Shown here: positions 50,771 through 59,072 of the stretch, piece after piece
Layout of the letters: every line of letters starts with the position of its first letter
How positions within the stretch are numbered: the stretch's first letter is position 1
From: Roseomonas aerilata DSM 19363
Lineage (GTDB): Bacteria; Pseudomonadota; Alphaproteobacteria; Acetobacterales; Acetobacteraceae
DNA length: 64,000 nt
Assembly (NCBI RefSeq): GCF_000711725.1
Contig: NZ_JONP01000001.1
Coordinates: 434,001 to 498,000, forward strand
Reading direction: 5' to 3'
The notes under the pieces: model-generated
Databases searched by the model: none
Told to the model about the DNA's origin: nothing
The model's input: only the letters and a program-made list of their open reading frames with translations
Translations under genes and position numbers: made by a program

Positions 50771-51700
50771 CTAGCCGCGACGTTCCGGCGCGTCGGCGAA
50801 AAGGCTCGTTACCAGGCCTCGCAGCCACCGGTTACCGTCATCGCCGTGCAGCCTTTCATGCCAGTAGAGGCCGACATCGATCGGCGCGGTGGGAACCGGC
50901 GGTTCCAGCACCGCGATGTCGCCGCTCGCCTCCAGGCCACGGAGCGCGCGCGAGGGCACGGTCGCGATGAGGTCCGTGCCCCGGACCAGCGTGGGCGCCA
51001 CGAGGAAGTGCGGGACCTTCACGGCGAAGCGCCGACCGCGCCCGGTCGAGAGCAGCGCGTGCTCCACACCGTCATCCGGCAGGCCGGGGGAGATGACCCC
51101 GACGTGCCGCCCGGCCAGGTAGTCGTCGAGGGTAAGGCCCTCCCGCGCCGCGCGGCTGTTGGCGCAGACGCAGCAGACGTAGCGGTCCACGAAGAGCCCG
51201 CGGCGGTAGAAGCCCGTGCGGAGGAAACCAAGCCCGCCGACGGCGAGATCAGCGCGCCCGGCTTCCAGTGCCTCGCGGTAGGCGGCGCGGGGTATCTCGG
51301 CGGCAACGAGGGCGGCGTTCGGCGCCTCGTTCGCGAGCCGCAGGGTGAGTTGAGGCAGGAAGGCTGCCTGCCCGACATCGGAGAGAAGCACCGTGAAGAC
51401 GCGCTCGCTCGTCGCCGGCTCGAAAGGCAGTTGCCGCGCAAAGCCGGCTCGGACGGTATCGAGGGCGTGCGTGATGGGCCCGATGAGCCGCTCGGCATAG
51501 GGCGTGGGCTCCACTCCCGTGCGGGTGCGGACAAAGAGCGGATCGCCGCAGAGCCGACGTAGCCGGCCAAGGGCGTGGCTTACCGTCGGCTGCGCCTGCC
51601 CGAGGCGCCGCCCGGCCGCTGTCATGCTGCGAGTCTGGGCCACCGCCTCGAAGACCAGCAGAAGGTTAAGATCCAGGTCCCGGATATTCACGGCGTTCAT
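50771..51700 (-). CDS. LysR family transcriptional regulator
   Basis: A 309-residue regulator. It has the classic LysR start NIRDLDLNLLLVFEAVAQTRSMTAAGRRLGQAQ with the helix-turn-helix at about 20-45, then the inducer-binding domain with FTVLLSDVGQAAFLPQL and a late SRALRGLEASGDIAVLEPP. I use ATG 51700; ATG 51709 and a GTG further upstream are in frame. It is divergent from the Bug-MaoC-hydratase operon, and TTCG-GCAT-CGAA (51753-51764) in the gap is a possible binding site. It probably activates that operon in response to the pathway acid. Confidence 0.9.
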   Translation of the reverse strand: MNAVNIRDLDLNLLLVFEAVAQTRSMTAAGRRLGQAQPTVSHALGRLRRLCGDPLFVRTRTGVEPTPYAERLIGPITHALDTVRAGFARQLPFEPATSERVFTVLLSDVGQAAFLPQLTLRLANEAPNAALVAAEIPRAAYREALEAGRADLAVGGLGFLRTGFYRRGLFVDRYVCCVCANSRAAREGLTLDDYLAGRHVGVISPGLPDDGVEHALLSTGRGRRFAVKVPHFLVAPTLVRGTDLIATVPSRALRGLEASGDIAVLEPPVPTAPIDVGLYWHERLHGDDGNRWLRGLVTSLFADAPERRG

Positions 51701-51804
51701 GGTGAACATGGCGAGGCCGTGGGTGCAAGTCGCGGCATCGGGCGCGCTAGGGTTCGGCATCGAAAGGGCCCGCCGACAGATGCGTGGCCAGGGAGGAAGC
51801 TGCG

Positions 51805-52800
51805 ATGTCCGTCGGCCGCAGGGCGTTCTGCGCCATGATTCCTGCCGCCTTGGGCAGCGCCCTCGCTGCCCGGCCGGCGCGCGCGCAAGGAACCTCGAGC
51901 TTTCCGAACCGGCCTCTGCGCCTCGTCCTCTCCTTCCCGGCCGGTGGGCTGGCCGACAACCTGGCGCGCGCGCTGGCCCCCGCCGTCTCCGCCGCGCTCG
52001 GCCAGCCGCTCGTCGTCGATCCGCGGCCGGGCGGAAGCCAGGTCGTCGCCGCGCAGGCGGTCGCCCGGGCCGTGCCGGACGGCCACACGCTGCTTCTGGC
52101 CTCCGACGCGGCCTATATCCTCAACCAGCACCTCTTTTCGAAGCTGCCCTACGATCCCCCGCGTGACCTGGCGCCGGTCACGCTGCTTGCCGCCACGGTC
52201 GAGTGCCTTCTCGTCCCGGCCTCGCTCCCGGCCCGTTCGGTCGCGGAGTTGATCACCCTCGCGAAGGCGAAGCCGGGGGTGCTGAACTACGGCTCCTTCG
52301 GCCCCGGCTCCCCGCCGCATATCGAGGCCGAAGCCTTCCGGGCAGCCGCGGGTATCGAGATCGTGCATGTGCCTTTCCGCGGCGTGGCGGAGACGGTGCC
52401 GGCGCTGCTCGCCGACCAGATCCAGATCCTCTTCGCCTCCCAGGCCCAGGCCCTGCCGCATGTCAGGGCCGGCACGCTGCGGGCGCTCGCCGTGCTGGAT
52501 GGCGCGCGGCAACCGACGTTGCCGGAGGTACCCTCCATCGCCGAGGCCGGCTTCCCAGGCCTCGTCGCTCGTTCCTGGTTCGGGGTGGCGGCGACCGCCG
52601 GCACGCCCGAGCCCGCGCTGGATCGCCTCTCCACCGCCTTCAGCGAGGCCATGGCTGCACCGGAGTGGAAGGAGCGCTTCCTCGACGCTCAGGGCCTTGT
52701 CTCCGTACCCGGCGGCCGTGCGGCCTTCGCCGCCGTCTTGCGGGAGGAAGGTGGGCGCGCTGCCGAGCGGCTGCGCGCCATGGATCTGCGGCTGGATTAG
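51805..52800 (+). CDS. Bug/TctC family periplasmic receptor
   Basis: A 331-residue receptor with signal peptide (GRRAFCAMIPAALGSALAARPARAQ) and the motifs LRLVLSFPAGGLADNLAR, VVDPRPGGSQVVAAQ, IVHVPFRGVAETVPALLAD and VPSIAEAGFPGLVA. ATG 51805 follows GGGAGGAAG; an upstream in-frame ATG at 51784 lacks such a site. It is the first gene of a long + strand operon for CoA-thioester catabolism, divergent from LysR. Confidence 0.9.
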   Translation: MSVGRRAFCAMIPAALGSALAARPARAQGTSSFPNRPLRLVLSFPAGGLADNLARALAPAVSAALGQPLVVDPRPGGSQVVAAQAVARAVPDGHTLLLASDAAYILNQHLFSKLPYDPPRDLAPVTLLAATVECLLVPASLPARSVAELITLAKAKPGVLNYGSFGPGSPPHIEAEAFRAAAGIEIVHVPFRGVAETVPALLADQIQILFASQAQALPHVRAGTLRALAVLDGARQPTLPEVPSIAEAGFPGLVARSWFGVAATAGTPEPALDRLSTAFSEAMAAPEWKERFLDAQGLVSVPGGRAAFAAVLREEGGRAAERLRAMDLRLD

Positions 52801-52805
52801 GCGCC

Positions 52806-53264
52806 GTGCTCACCGTCGAGACGCCCGAGGACCTCGCCGCCCATGTCGGCACCCCCATCGGCCCCTCGCCCTGGCGCGCGGTGGACGAGGAGAAGGTGAT
52901 CGCCTTCGCGCGCCTCTGCGGGGACGATCACTGGATTCACACCGACCCCGAGCGCGCGGCGCGGGAAACGGAGTTTGGCGGCGTGATCGCCCAGGGCTTC
53001 CTCACCCTCTCCATGACCACCTCCATGCTCGGGGAGGCCTTCGACGTGCACCGCGCCTCGCGCTGGCTGAACTACGGCATCGAGCGGCTGCGCTTCACGG
53101 GCCCGGTGCGCGCCGGCGACCGCGTGCGCCTGCGCGGCGTGCTCGCCGCCGTGGAGCCGGCCCGCGGCGGCGCCACCCGCATCGAGATCGACCTCAGCGT
53201 CGAGGCCGAGGGCACGGCCAAGCCCGTCCTCGTCGCCCGCAGCATCCTTCTCGCCTACTCCTGA
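52806..53264 (+). CDS. MaoC-like hotdog-fold dehydratase
   Basis: A 152-residue hotdog protein. The (R)-hydratase-type active-site Asp and His lie in CGDDHWIHTDPERA (about 38-51), followed by GGVIAQGFLTLSM, the hydratase loop. It hydrates or dehydrates enoyl-CoA type substrates. The start is GTG 52806, five bp after the Bug stop; the open frame upstream lies inside that gene. It is 11 bp before the hydroxycinnamoyl-CoA hydratase-lyase-like gene, so the two may act on successive thioesters. Confidence 0.86.
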   Translation: MLTVETPEDLAAHVGTPIGPSPWRAVDEEKVIAFARLCGDDHWIHTDPERAARETEFGGVIAQGFLTLSMTTSMLGEAFDVHRASRWLNYGIERLRFTGPVRAGDRVRLRGVLAAVEPARGGATRIEIDLSVEAEGTAKPVLVARSILLAYS

Positions 53265-53275
53265 CGGAGCCCCGC

Positions 53276-54100
53276 ATGCCAGAGACCCCAAGCTGGGAGA
53301 CGATCGCGCTGAGCCGGGAGGAGGGGGGCATCGCCGTCCTCACCCTCAACCGCCCGGCCAAGCGCAACGCCATGAACCCGCGCATGAACGAGGAGGCGGC
53401 AGCGGCGCTGGAGGTGCTGCGCTACGACGCCGAGGCGCGCGTGGTGGTGCTGACCGGCGCGGGCGAGGCCTTCTGCGGCGGCATGGACATCAAGGAGTTC
53501 CTCGTCGGCCTCAAGGACAAGCCCGACGAGTACGACCGGATCGACCGCCTGACCTATGAGTGGCGCGCGCGCACGCTGCGCCGCTTTCCGAAGCCTGTGA
53601 TCGCCATGGTGAACGGCTGGACCTTCGGCGGCGGCGTCTCGCTCGTCGAATCCTGCGACCTCGCCATCGCCGCGGAAGACGCGACCTTCGGCGTCTCCGA
53701 GATCAACTTCGGCATGTTCCCGGCGGGGCCCGTCACGCGCTCCCTCACGCGCCTCGCGCGGCCACGGGACGGGCTGCTGCACGCCATGACCGGCCGCCCC
53801 TTCGACGGGCGCGCGGCGGAACGGATGGGCCTCGTGAACCTCGCCGTGCCACGCGCGTCGCTCCGCGACGAAACCTTCGCCCTCGCGCGTGAGATCGCGT
53901 CCAAGGACCCGCACGCGCTGCGTGCGACGAAGGAATCCTTCTGGCTGACGCAGGAGATGTCGCACGACGCGGCGCAGGACTACGTCAGCGCGAAATACCA
54001 TGAGCTGACGCAGCGCCAAGGCGGAAGCTGGCGAGAAAAGGGGGCGCAGGGCTTCCTCGACAAGGCTTACAAGCCCGGCCTTGGCGGGAGGAGCGCATGA
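53276..54100 (+). CDS. Hydroxycinnamoyl-CoA hydratase-lyase-like enoyl-CoA hydratase
   Basis: A 274-residue crotonase closely resembling the Pseudomonas feruloyl-CoA hydratase-lyase: VLTLNRPAKRNAMNP, VVLTGAGEAFCGGMDIKEF, IAMVNGWTFGGGVS and the catalytic Glu in GVSEINFG (E142, matching E143). The two tyrosines that hold the substrate phenol in the Pseudomonas enzyme (Y75, Y239) align with F75 and S238, so the substrate may not be a 4-hydroxycinnamoyl-CoA. Alignment is from memory. ATG 53276 follows GACGGAG. It overlaps the next gene by 4 bp. The acyl-CoA ligase at 59073 could supply its substrate. Confidence 0.82.
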   Translation: MPETPSWETIALSREEGGIAVLTLNRPAKRNAMNPRMNEEAAAALEVLRYDAEARVVVLTGAGEAFCGGMDIKEFLVGLKDKPDEYDRIDRLTYEWRARTLRRFPKPVIAMVNGWTFGGGVSLVESCDLAIAAEDATFGVSEINFGMFPAGPVTRSLTRLARPRDGLLHAMTGRPFDGRAAERMGLVNLAVPRASLRDETFALAREIASKDPHALRATKESFWLTQEMSHDAAQDYVSAKYHELTQRQGGSWREKGAQGFLDKAYKPGLGGRSA

Positions 54101-54888
54101 GCAGGGCCGAACTCGTCTCCGGCATGGGCCGGAGCACGCCTGACCGTATCTGGGTGCAGGGGCGCGACCTCTGCCGCGACCTGCTTGGCAAGGTCTCGCT
54201 CTCGGACATGGCCTGGCTGGAGATCACCGGCCGCGAGCCGACGCCCGGAGAGTCGAAGGTCTTCGACGCGCTGCTCGTCGTGCTCGTGGAGCACGGGATG
54301 ACGCCCATGGCGATCGCGACGCGCCTGACCTATCTCGGCGCGCCCGAATCCCTCCAGGCCGCGGTGGCGGCGGGCCTCTGCGGCATGGGCACGACCTTCG
54401 CCGGGACGGCCGAAGGCGCGGCGAAGCTGCTCCAGGAGGCACTGCGCGACGCGCCGGCCGAGGCGGACCTGGCGGAGATGGCGCGCGGCATCGTGGCCGA
54501 GCGCTTCGCCCGCAAGGCCGTGGTGCCGGGCATCGGCCACCCGCTGCACAAGCCCGTGGACCCGCGCGCGCCCGTCCTCTTCGCACTCGCCGAGGAGCAC
54601 GGCATCGCCGGCCGCCACGTCGCCCTCATGCAGCAGGTCTCGCGCGCGGCCGAGGCATCCTCCGGCAGGTCGCTGCCGGTGAACGCGACGGGCGCGCTCG
54701 GCGCCATCGCCTCCGACATGGGGCTCGACTGGCGCCTCTGCCGCGGCCTCGCGGTGATCGGCCGCGCGGTCGGCCTCGTCGGGCACATCGCGGAGGAACT
54801 GCGCCAGCCCATCGCCCGCGAGGTCTGGCTGCGCGTGGAGGAGGAGACGGCGAGGAACGCCGCGAAGGGGGAGGACGAGCATGGCTAG
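54097..54888 (+). CDS. Citryl-CoA lyase / citrate synthase-like protein, small form
   Basis: A 263-residue citrate-synthase-superfamily protein, much shorter than citrate synthase (~430). It keeps the CoA and substrate loop GIGHPLHKPVDPRAP and a short NATGALGAIASDMGLD, with LCGMGTTFAGTAEGAAKLLQE where synthases have the first active-site His region. Small members are annotated as citryl-CoA lyases, which cleave a citryl-CoA-like ester to acetyl-CoA and a keto acid. A retro-Claisen role downstream of the hydratase is plausible but unproven. ATG 54097 overlaps the previous stop. Confidence 0.8.
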   Translation: MSRAELVSGMGRSTPDRIWVQGRDLCRDLLGKVSLSDMAWLEITGREPTPGESKVFDALLVVLVEHGMTPMAIATRLTYLGAPESLQAAVAAGLCGMGTTFAGTAEGAAKLLQEALRDAPAEADLAEMARGIVAERFARKAVVPGIGHPLHKPVDPRAPVLFALAEEHGIAGRHVALMQQVSRAAEASSGRSLPVNATGALGAIASDMGLDWRLCRGLAVIGRAVGLVGHIAEELRQPIAREVWLRVEEETARNAAKGEDEHG

Positions 54889-55855
54889 CACCATCGGGCG
54901 CCGCTCACTCGGCGCGCTTCTCCTGGCCCCCGCGGCCACCAGGGCGCAGACCGGCACTGTCTGGGCGCCGAGCCGCCCCATGCGCCTCATCGTGCCCTAC
55001 ACGCCCGGCGGCGGCACCGACATCGTTGGCCGCCTCATTGCGCGTGCCCTTGGTGACATGCTGGGCCAGCCCGTCGCCGTGGAGAACCGTCCCGGCGCTT
55101 CCGAGATGGTGGGCACCGAGGTCGTGGCGCGCGCCGCGCCCGACGGCCACACGATCGGCCTCGTGACCAATACCATTACCATCAACCCCGCCCTCTACCC
55201 GAGCGTGCCCTACGACAACGCGCGCGACCTGCGGCCGCTGAGCTCCCTCTGCACCGTGCCCTTCGCGCTGGTCGTGCACCCCTCCGTGCCCGCGATGAAC
55301 CTGCGCACGCTCATCACGCTCCTCAAGGCGCGGCCCGACGCCATGTCCTACGCCTCGCTCGGGCCGGGCAGCGTGCACGGGTTGGCGATGGAGTGGTTCA
55401 AGAACCTCTCGGGCACGCGGGCCGTGGCTGTGCCCTATCGCGGTGTGGCACCGGCCATGCAGGCGATCGCAACCGGGGAGGTCCAGCTCGGCTTCGCCGG
55501 CCTGACCGCGGCCGTGCCGCAGATCCAGGCGGGGCGCCTGCGCGCACTCGCGGTCAGCCCGGCGGAGGGCGTCGCCGCCTTCCCGCAATGGCCGCCCGTC
55601 GCCTCGGAAGTGCCGGGCTTCGACATGACCACCTGGTACGGCCTGGTCGTGCCCGCCGGCACACCGGACCCCATCGCTGCCCGCCTCGGCGAGGAAATCC
55701 TCAAGGCCTTGGCAAGCGAGGAACTGCTCTCCCGCTTCGCCGCCCTCGGCGTCGAGCCCGCGCCCGCGACGCCCGAGGCCTTCGCCCGGCGTATCGCGGC
55801 GGAGACAACCATGTGGGCCCGCGTCGTCGCCGCGACCGGCGCCAAGGCCGAATAG
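54881..55855 (+). CDS. Bug/TctC family periplasmic receptor
   Basis: A 324-residue receptor. The N-terminus ASTIGRRSLGALLLAPAATRAQ is a signal peptide, followed by MRLIVPYTPGGGTDIVGRLIA, VAVENRPGASEMVGTEV, AVPYRGVAPAMQAIATGE and the late FDMTTWYGLVVPAGTPD. It overlaps the citryl-CoA-lyase-like stop by 8 bp and lies within the acyl-CoA operon, with an acyl-CoA dehydrogenase directly after it. Confidence 0.9.
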   Translation: MASTIGRRSLGALLLAPAATRAQTGTVWAPSRPMRLIVPYTPGGGTDIVGRLIARALGDMLGQPVAVENRPGASEMVGTEVVARAAPDGHTIGLVTNTITINPALYPSVPYDNARDLRPLSSLCTVPFALVVHPSVPAMNLRTLITLLKARPDAMSYASLGPGSVHGLAMEWFKNLSGTRAVAVPYRGVAPAMQAIATGEVQLGFAGLTAAVPQIQAGRLRALAVSPAEGVAAFPQWPPVASEVPGFDMTTWYGLVVPAGTPDPIAARLGEEILKALASEELLSRFAALGVEPAPATPEAFARRIAAETTMWARVVAATGAKAE

Positions 55856-55873
55856 GCGGGGAGGGGAGGCGTC

Positions 55874-57031
55874 ATGCGAGAGCCGGAGCTGACCGAAGAC
55901 CAGCGGCTGATCCAGGAGACGGCGCGCAGCCTCGCCGAGGAGCACTTCCGCCCCCTGGCCGCGCGCGCCGACCGCGAGTACGCCCCGCCCGTCGGCAACC
56001 TGCGCATCCTCGCGGAGCACGGCTTCTGCGGCGCCTTCATCCCCGAGGAATACGGCGGCGCCGGGCTCGGCCTCTTCGACACCGTGATCGTCATGGAACA
56101 GGTGGCCCGCAACTGCGCCAATACCGCCATCCTCCTGAGCGGGACGGATGGCGCGACGCCGCGCAGCATCCTTCATCTCGGCACCGAGGAGCAGAAGCGC
56201 CGCTGGCTGCCGCGCTTTGCCCGCGCGGAGACGCTCGCCGCCTGGAGCATGAGCGAGCCCGAGGCGGGATCCGACGTCGCGGCCGTCCGCACCCGGGCGC
56301 GCAAGGACGGCGATAGCTACATCATCGACGGGGCAAAAACGTGGTGCTCCGGCGCGCAGGTCTCCGACCTCTTCCTCGTCCTCGTGCGGCTCTCGGACGA
56401 ACCCGGCATGCGGGGCGTCGGCGCCGTGCTGGTGGAGCGCGGCACGCCCGGTTTCACCATCGGCAACCACCTCGACATGATCGGCCTGCGCGCGACGGGC
56501 ATGGCCGGCCTGAACTTCGACGCCTGCCGCATCCCCGCGGACAACCTCATCGTGCCCGCGGGCGGCATGCGCCACCTGTTCAAGGTGCTGGACGCCGATC
56601 GGATCGCCGGCAATCCGACGGTCTGCCTTGGCGTAGCCGGCGCGGCGCTGGACGGGGCGACGGCCTACCTGCGGGAGCGCAAGCAGTTCGGCAAGGCGCT
56701 CTCGGAGTTCCAAGGTCTGCAGTGGCGGCTGGCCGACATGGCCATCGATATCGAGGCCGGACGCGCCCTGCTGTGGCGCGCCGCGCGGCGCATCGATGCG
56801 AACGAGGCGACGCCGATGGACGCCTCCGTCGCGAAGACCTTTGTCAACGAGATGTCGGTCCGTGTGACGAACGCCGCCATGCAGCTCGCGGGCGGCTACG
56901 GCCTCTCGGAGGAATTTCCCTTCGAGCGCTATTTCCGTGACGTGCGCGGCATGTCCGTCGGCTACGGCACGACGGAGATCCACCGCAACACCATCGCGCG
57001 CGAGGTCCTGGAGGGTCGTTATGCCGCCTGA
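55874..57031 (+). CDS. Acyl-CoA dehydrogenase with neither usual catalytic Glu
   Basis: A 385-residue family member with AAWSMSEPEAGSDVAAVRTRA, RKQFGKALSEFQGLQWRLADM and C-terminal FERYFRDVRGMSVGYGTTEIHRN. The canonical Glu of IYEGT is Tyr364 (VGYGT). The alternative position used by isovaleryl-CoA dehydrogenase is Asp242 (KVLDADRI). It may use Asp, act as a reductase, or have another role. It starts 18 bp after the Bug gene and overlaps the next Bug gene by 11 bp, an unusually tight receptor-enzyme-receptor order. Confidence 0.9.
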   Translation: MREPELTEDQRLIQETARSLAEEHFRPLAARADREYAPPVGNLRILAEHGFCGAFIPEEYGGAGLGLFDTVIVMEQVARNCANTAILLSGTDGATPRSILHLGTEEQKRRWLPRFARAETLAAWSMSEPEAGSDVAAVRTRARKDGDSYIIDGAKTWCSGAQVSDLFLVLVRLSDEPGMRGVGAVLVERGTPGFTIGNHLDMIGLRATGMAGLNFDACRIPADNLIVPAGGMRHLFKVLDADRIAGNPTVCLGVAGAALDGATAYLRERKQFGKALSEFQGLQWRLADMAIDIEAGRALLWRAARRIDANEATPMDASVAKTFVNEMSVRVTNAAMQLAGGYGLSEEFPFERYFRDVRGMSVGYGTTEIHRNTIAREVLEGRYAA

Positions 57032-57998
57032 TCGCCTCACCCGCCGCACAACGCTCGCGCTGCCGAGCCTCCTCCTCGCCGTGAAGGCACGGGCGCAGGG
57101 CTGGCCCGATCGCGCCGTCACGATGGTCGTGCCCTTCCCCGCCGCCGGCACGGCGGACCTTGTGGCGCGGTTGCTGGCGCCCGAGCTGTCCCGCGCCCTC
57201 GGCCGCCCTTTCGTGGTGGACAACCGGCCCGGCGCGAACGGCACCCTCGGCACGGACCTCGTCGTTCGTGCGCAGGCGGACGGCCACACATTGCTCCTGG
57301 GCGCGAGCCCCACGCACACCATCAACCCGCACCTCTATCGCCGCATGCCGCACGACCCCTTGCGCGACACCGCGCCCGTAGCACTGGCGGCGGAGGCGCC
57401 GAACGTCATCGTCGTGCATCCCTCGCTCGGTGTGGACAACCTGGGCGGCCTGATTGCCGCGGCCAAGACCCGGCCTTCGAGCATCGCCTACGCCTCGGGC
57501 GGCAACGGCAGCAGCGGGCACCTGGCCATGGAACTGCTGAAAACGGCGGCAGGTATCGACATGCTGCACGTGCCCTATCCCGGCGGCCCTGCGGCGCTCA
57601 ACGACCTGCTCGCGGGGCGCGTGGCGGTAATGGCCTTCACCGCCCCCTCCGTCATGCCGCATGCCGAGGCCGGGCGTCTGCGCGCCCTCGCGGTCACGGG
57701 CGCTGCGCGCTCGCCGCTCGCGCCGGAGCTGCCGACAGTGGCCGAGAGCGGCTTCCCCGGCTACGAGGCCGTCGCCTGGTTCGGTCTCTTCGGCCCCGCT
57801 GCGTTGCCCGAGCCGATCGCCGCCCGCCTCTCTGCCGCCGTGGCGGAGGCGCTGGCCGATGCGCGCGTCCGGGACGCGCTAGCACGGGCCGGGGCGGAGG
57901 CGCGCCACCTTCCGCCCGCCGCCTTCGGGAACTTCCTGCGAGAGGACTCCGCCCGCTGGGCCCGGGTGGTCGAAGCTTCCGGCGCGAGGGTGGACTAG
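57021..57998 (+). CDS. Bug/TctC family periplasmic receptor
   Basis: A 325-residue receptor with signal peptide (LTRRTTLALPSLLLAVKARAQ) and the motifs VTMVVPFPAAGTADLVAR, VVDNRPGANGTLGTDL, MLHVPYPGGPAALNDLLAG and LPTVAESGFPGYEAVAWFG. ATG 57021 follows GGAGGG and lies 11 bp inside the acyl-CoA dehydrogenase gene. It is followed one base later by the enolase-superfamily gene. It is the third Bug gene of this operon. Confidence 0.9.
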   Translation: MPPDRLTRRTTLALPSLLLAVKARAQGWPDRAVTMVVPFPAAGTADLVARLLAPELSRALGRPFVVDNRPGANGTLGTDLVVRAQADGHTLLLGASPTHTINPHLYRRMPHDPLRDTAPVALAAEAPNVIVVHPSLGVDNLGGLIAAAKTRPSSIAYASGGNGSSGHLAMELLKTAAGIDMLHVPYPGGPAALNDLLAGRVAVMAFTAPSVMPHAEAGRLRALAVTGAARSPLAPELPTVAESGFPGYEAVAWFGLFGPAALPEPIAARLSAAVAEALADARVRDALARAGAEARHLPPAAFGNFLREDSARWARVVEASGARVD

Positions 57999-57999
57999 G

Positions 58000-59058
58000 A
58001 TGCGCCTCCTTGGCTGGTCGTTGTACCCCGTCCGGCTGCCCTATCGGGCGCCAGTCGAGTGGTCCGATGTGGCGGAGGTCTCCGCCGACCTCCTGATCCT
58101 CCGCCTGCGAGCAGAGGACGGGCGGGAAGGGGCCTCCGAGGGAACGGCCAAGCCGACCTGGTCCGGCGCGACCCTCGCCTCCCTCGCCGCAGCGCTGGAG
58201 GGCGTGGTGCTGCCGCGCCTGCTCGACCGCGACCTCTCATCCCCCGGCGCCGTGCTCCAAGCCCTGGCACGCGTGCCGGAGAACGCGACCGCCAAGGCGA
58301 TGGCCGACGCCGCCGTGCGCGACCTGCTGGAGGAGGATGGGCCATCAGGCGAGCTGGCTCTCTCCTGGACGATCACCCTCAAGGACCCGGCCGCGATGGC
58401 GCGGGAGGCCGAAGCGATGGTCGCGGCGCACGGCTTCCCGGCCCTGAAGCTGAAAGGCGGCCGCAGCTTCGAGCGGGACATGGAAACGGTGCGCGCCGTC
58501 CGCGCCGCCGTGGGGCCAGGCGTGGCGCTCACTCTCGACATGAACGGCCTCTACGCCGACAGTCCCGCCCTGCGCGCGCATGTCGCGTCCCTGGCGGCGG
58601 CGGGGCTCACCCATGTGGAGGACCCCACCACCCTCCGCTCCGACGAGTCCTTCCGCAGCATCCAGTCAGCCTGCTCCGCGCCCATCATGGTGGACGCGGC
58701 CATCTGGTCGGAGGCGGACGGCGCCGCCTTCCTCGATCGTGGCGCGCGCGCCCTCGGCATCAAGCCCGGCCGCGTCGGCCCCTCCGTCACCGAGGCGATC
58801 GCGGCCCGCGCCTTCGCGGCCGGCGCGGAGGTCGCCATCGGCCTCTTCGGCGAGAGCGACTTCGGCGCCGGCGCCACCTGGCGGCTCGCGGCACGGATGC
58901 CGCCGGGCTGGCCATCCGCCGAGACCTCCACCTTCCTCCTTTTCGACCGGCCGCTGACAACGGAACCGCCCGCCCTCCGCGGTGGCCGCGTCGCGCTGCC
59001 CGCCGGGCGGGCCGCCGCCCGGGCCGACTGGGCGACCATCGCCCGCCTGCACCCCTGA
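58000..59058 (+). CDS. Mandelate racemase / muconate lactonizing enzyme family protein
   Basis: A 352-residue enolase-superfamily member. The MLE-type set is visible: KxK in ALKLKGG (about 150-152), metal ligands in TLDMNG and HVEDP, a third acid in MVDAAIWS and the opposite Lys in LGIKPGRVG. This Lys-Lys arrangement characterises the muconate cycloisomerase/dipeptide epimerase subgroup, which abstracts a proton next to a carboxylate. It starts one base after the Bug stop and lies 14 bp before an acyl-CoA ligase gene. The substrate is probably the imported carboxylate. Confidence 0.88.
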   Translation: MRLLGWSLYPVRLPYRAPVEWSDVAEVSADLLILRLRAEDGREGASEGTAKPTWSGATLASLAAALEGVVLPRLLDRDLSSPGAVLQALARVPENATAKAMADAAVRDLLEEDGPSGELALSWTITLKDPAAMAREAEAMVAAHGFPALKLKGGRSFERDMETVRAVRAAVGPGVALTLDMNGLYADSPALRAHVASLAAAGLTHVEDPTTLRSDESFRSIQSACSAPIMVDAAIWSEADGAAFLDRGARALGIKPGRVGPSVTEAIAARAFAAGAEVAIGLFGESDFGAGATWRLAARMPPGWPSAETSTFLLFDRPLTTEPPALRGGRVALPAGRAAARADWATIARLHP

Positions 59059-59072
59059 GCCGGGATCATCCG

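Noticed and set aside
54905-57325. An 806-codon open frame on the - strand across the Bug and acyl-CoA dehydrogenase genes
   Set aside because: It is antisense to well-supported genes, with no domain and composition typical of a GC-rich shadow frame.
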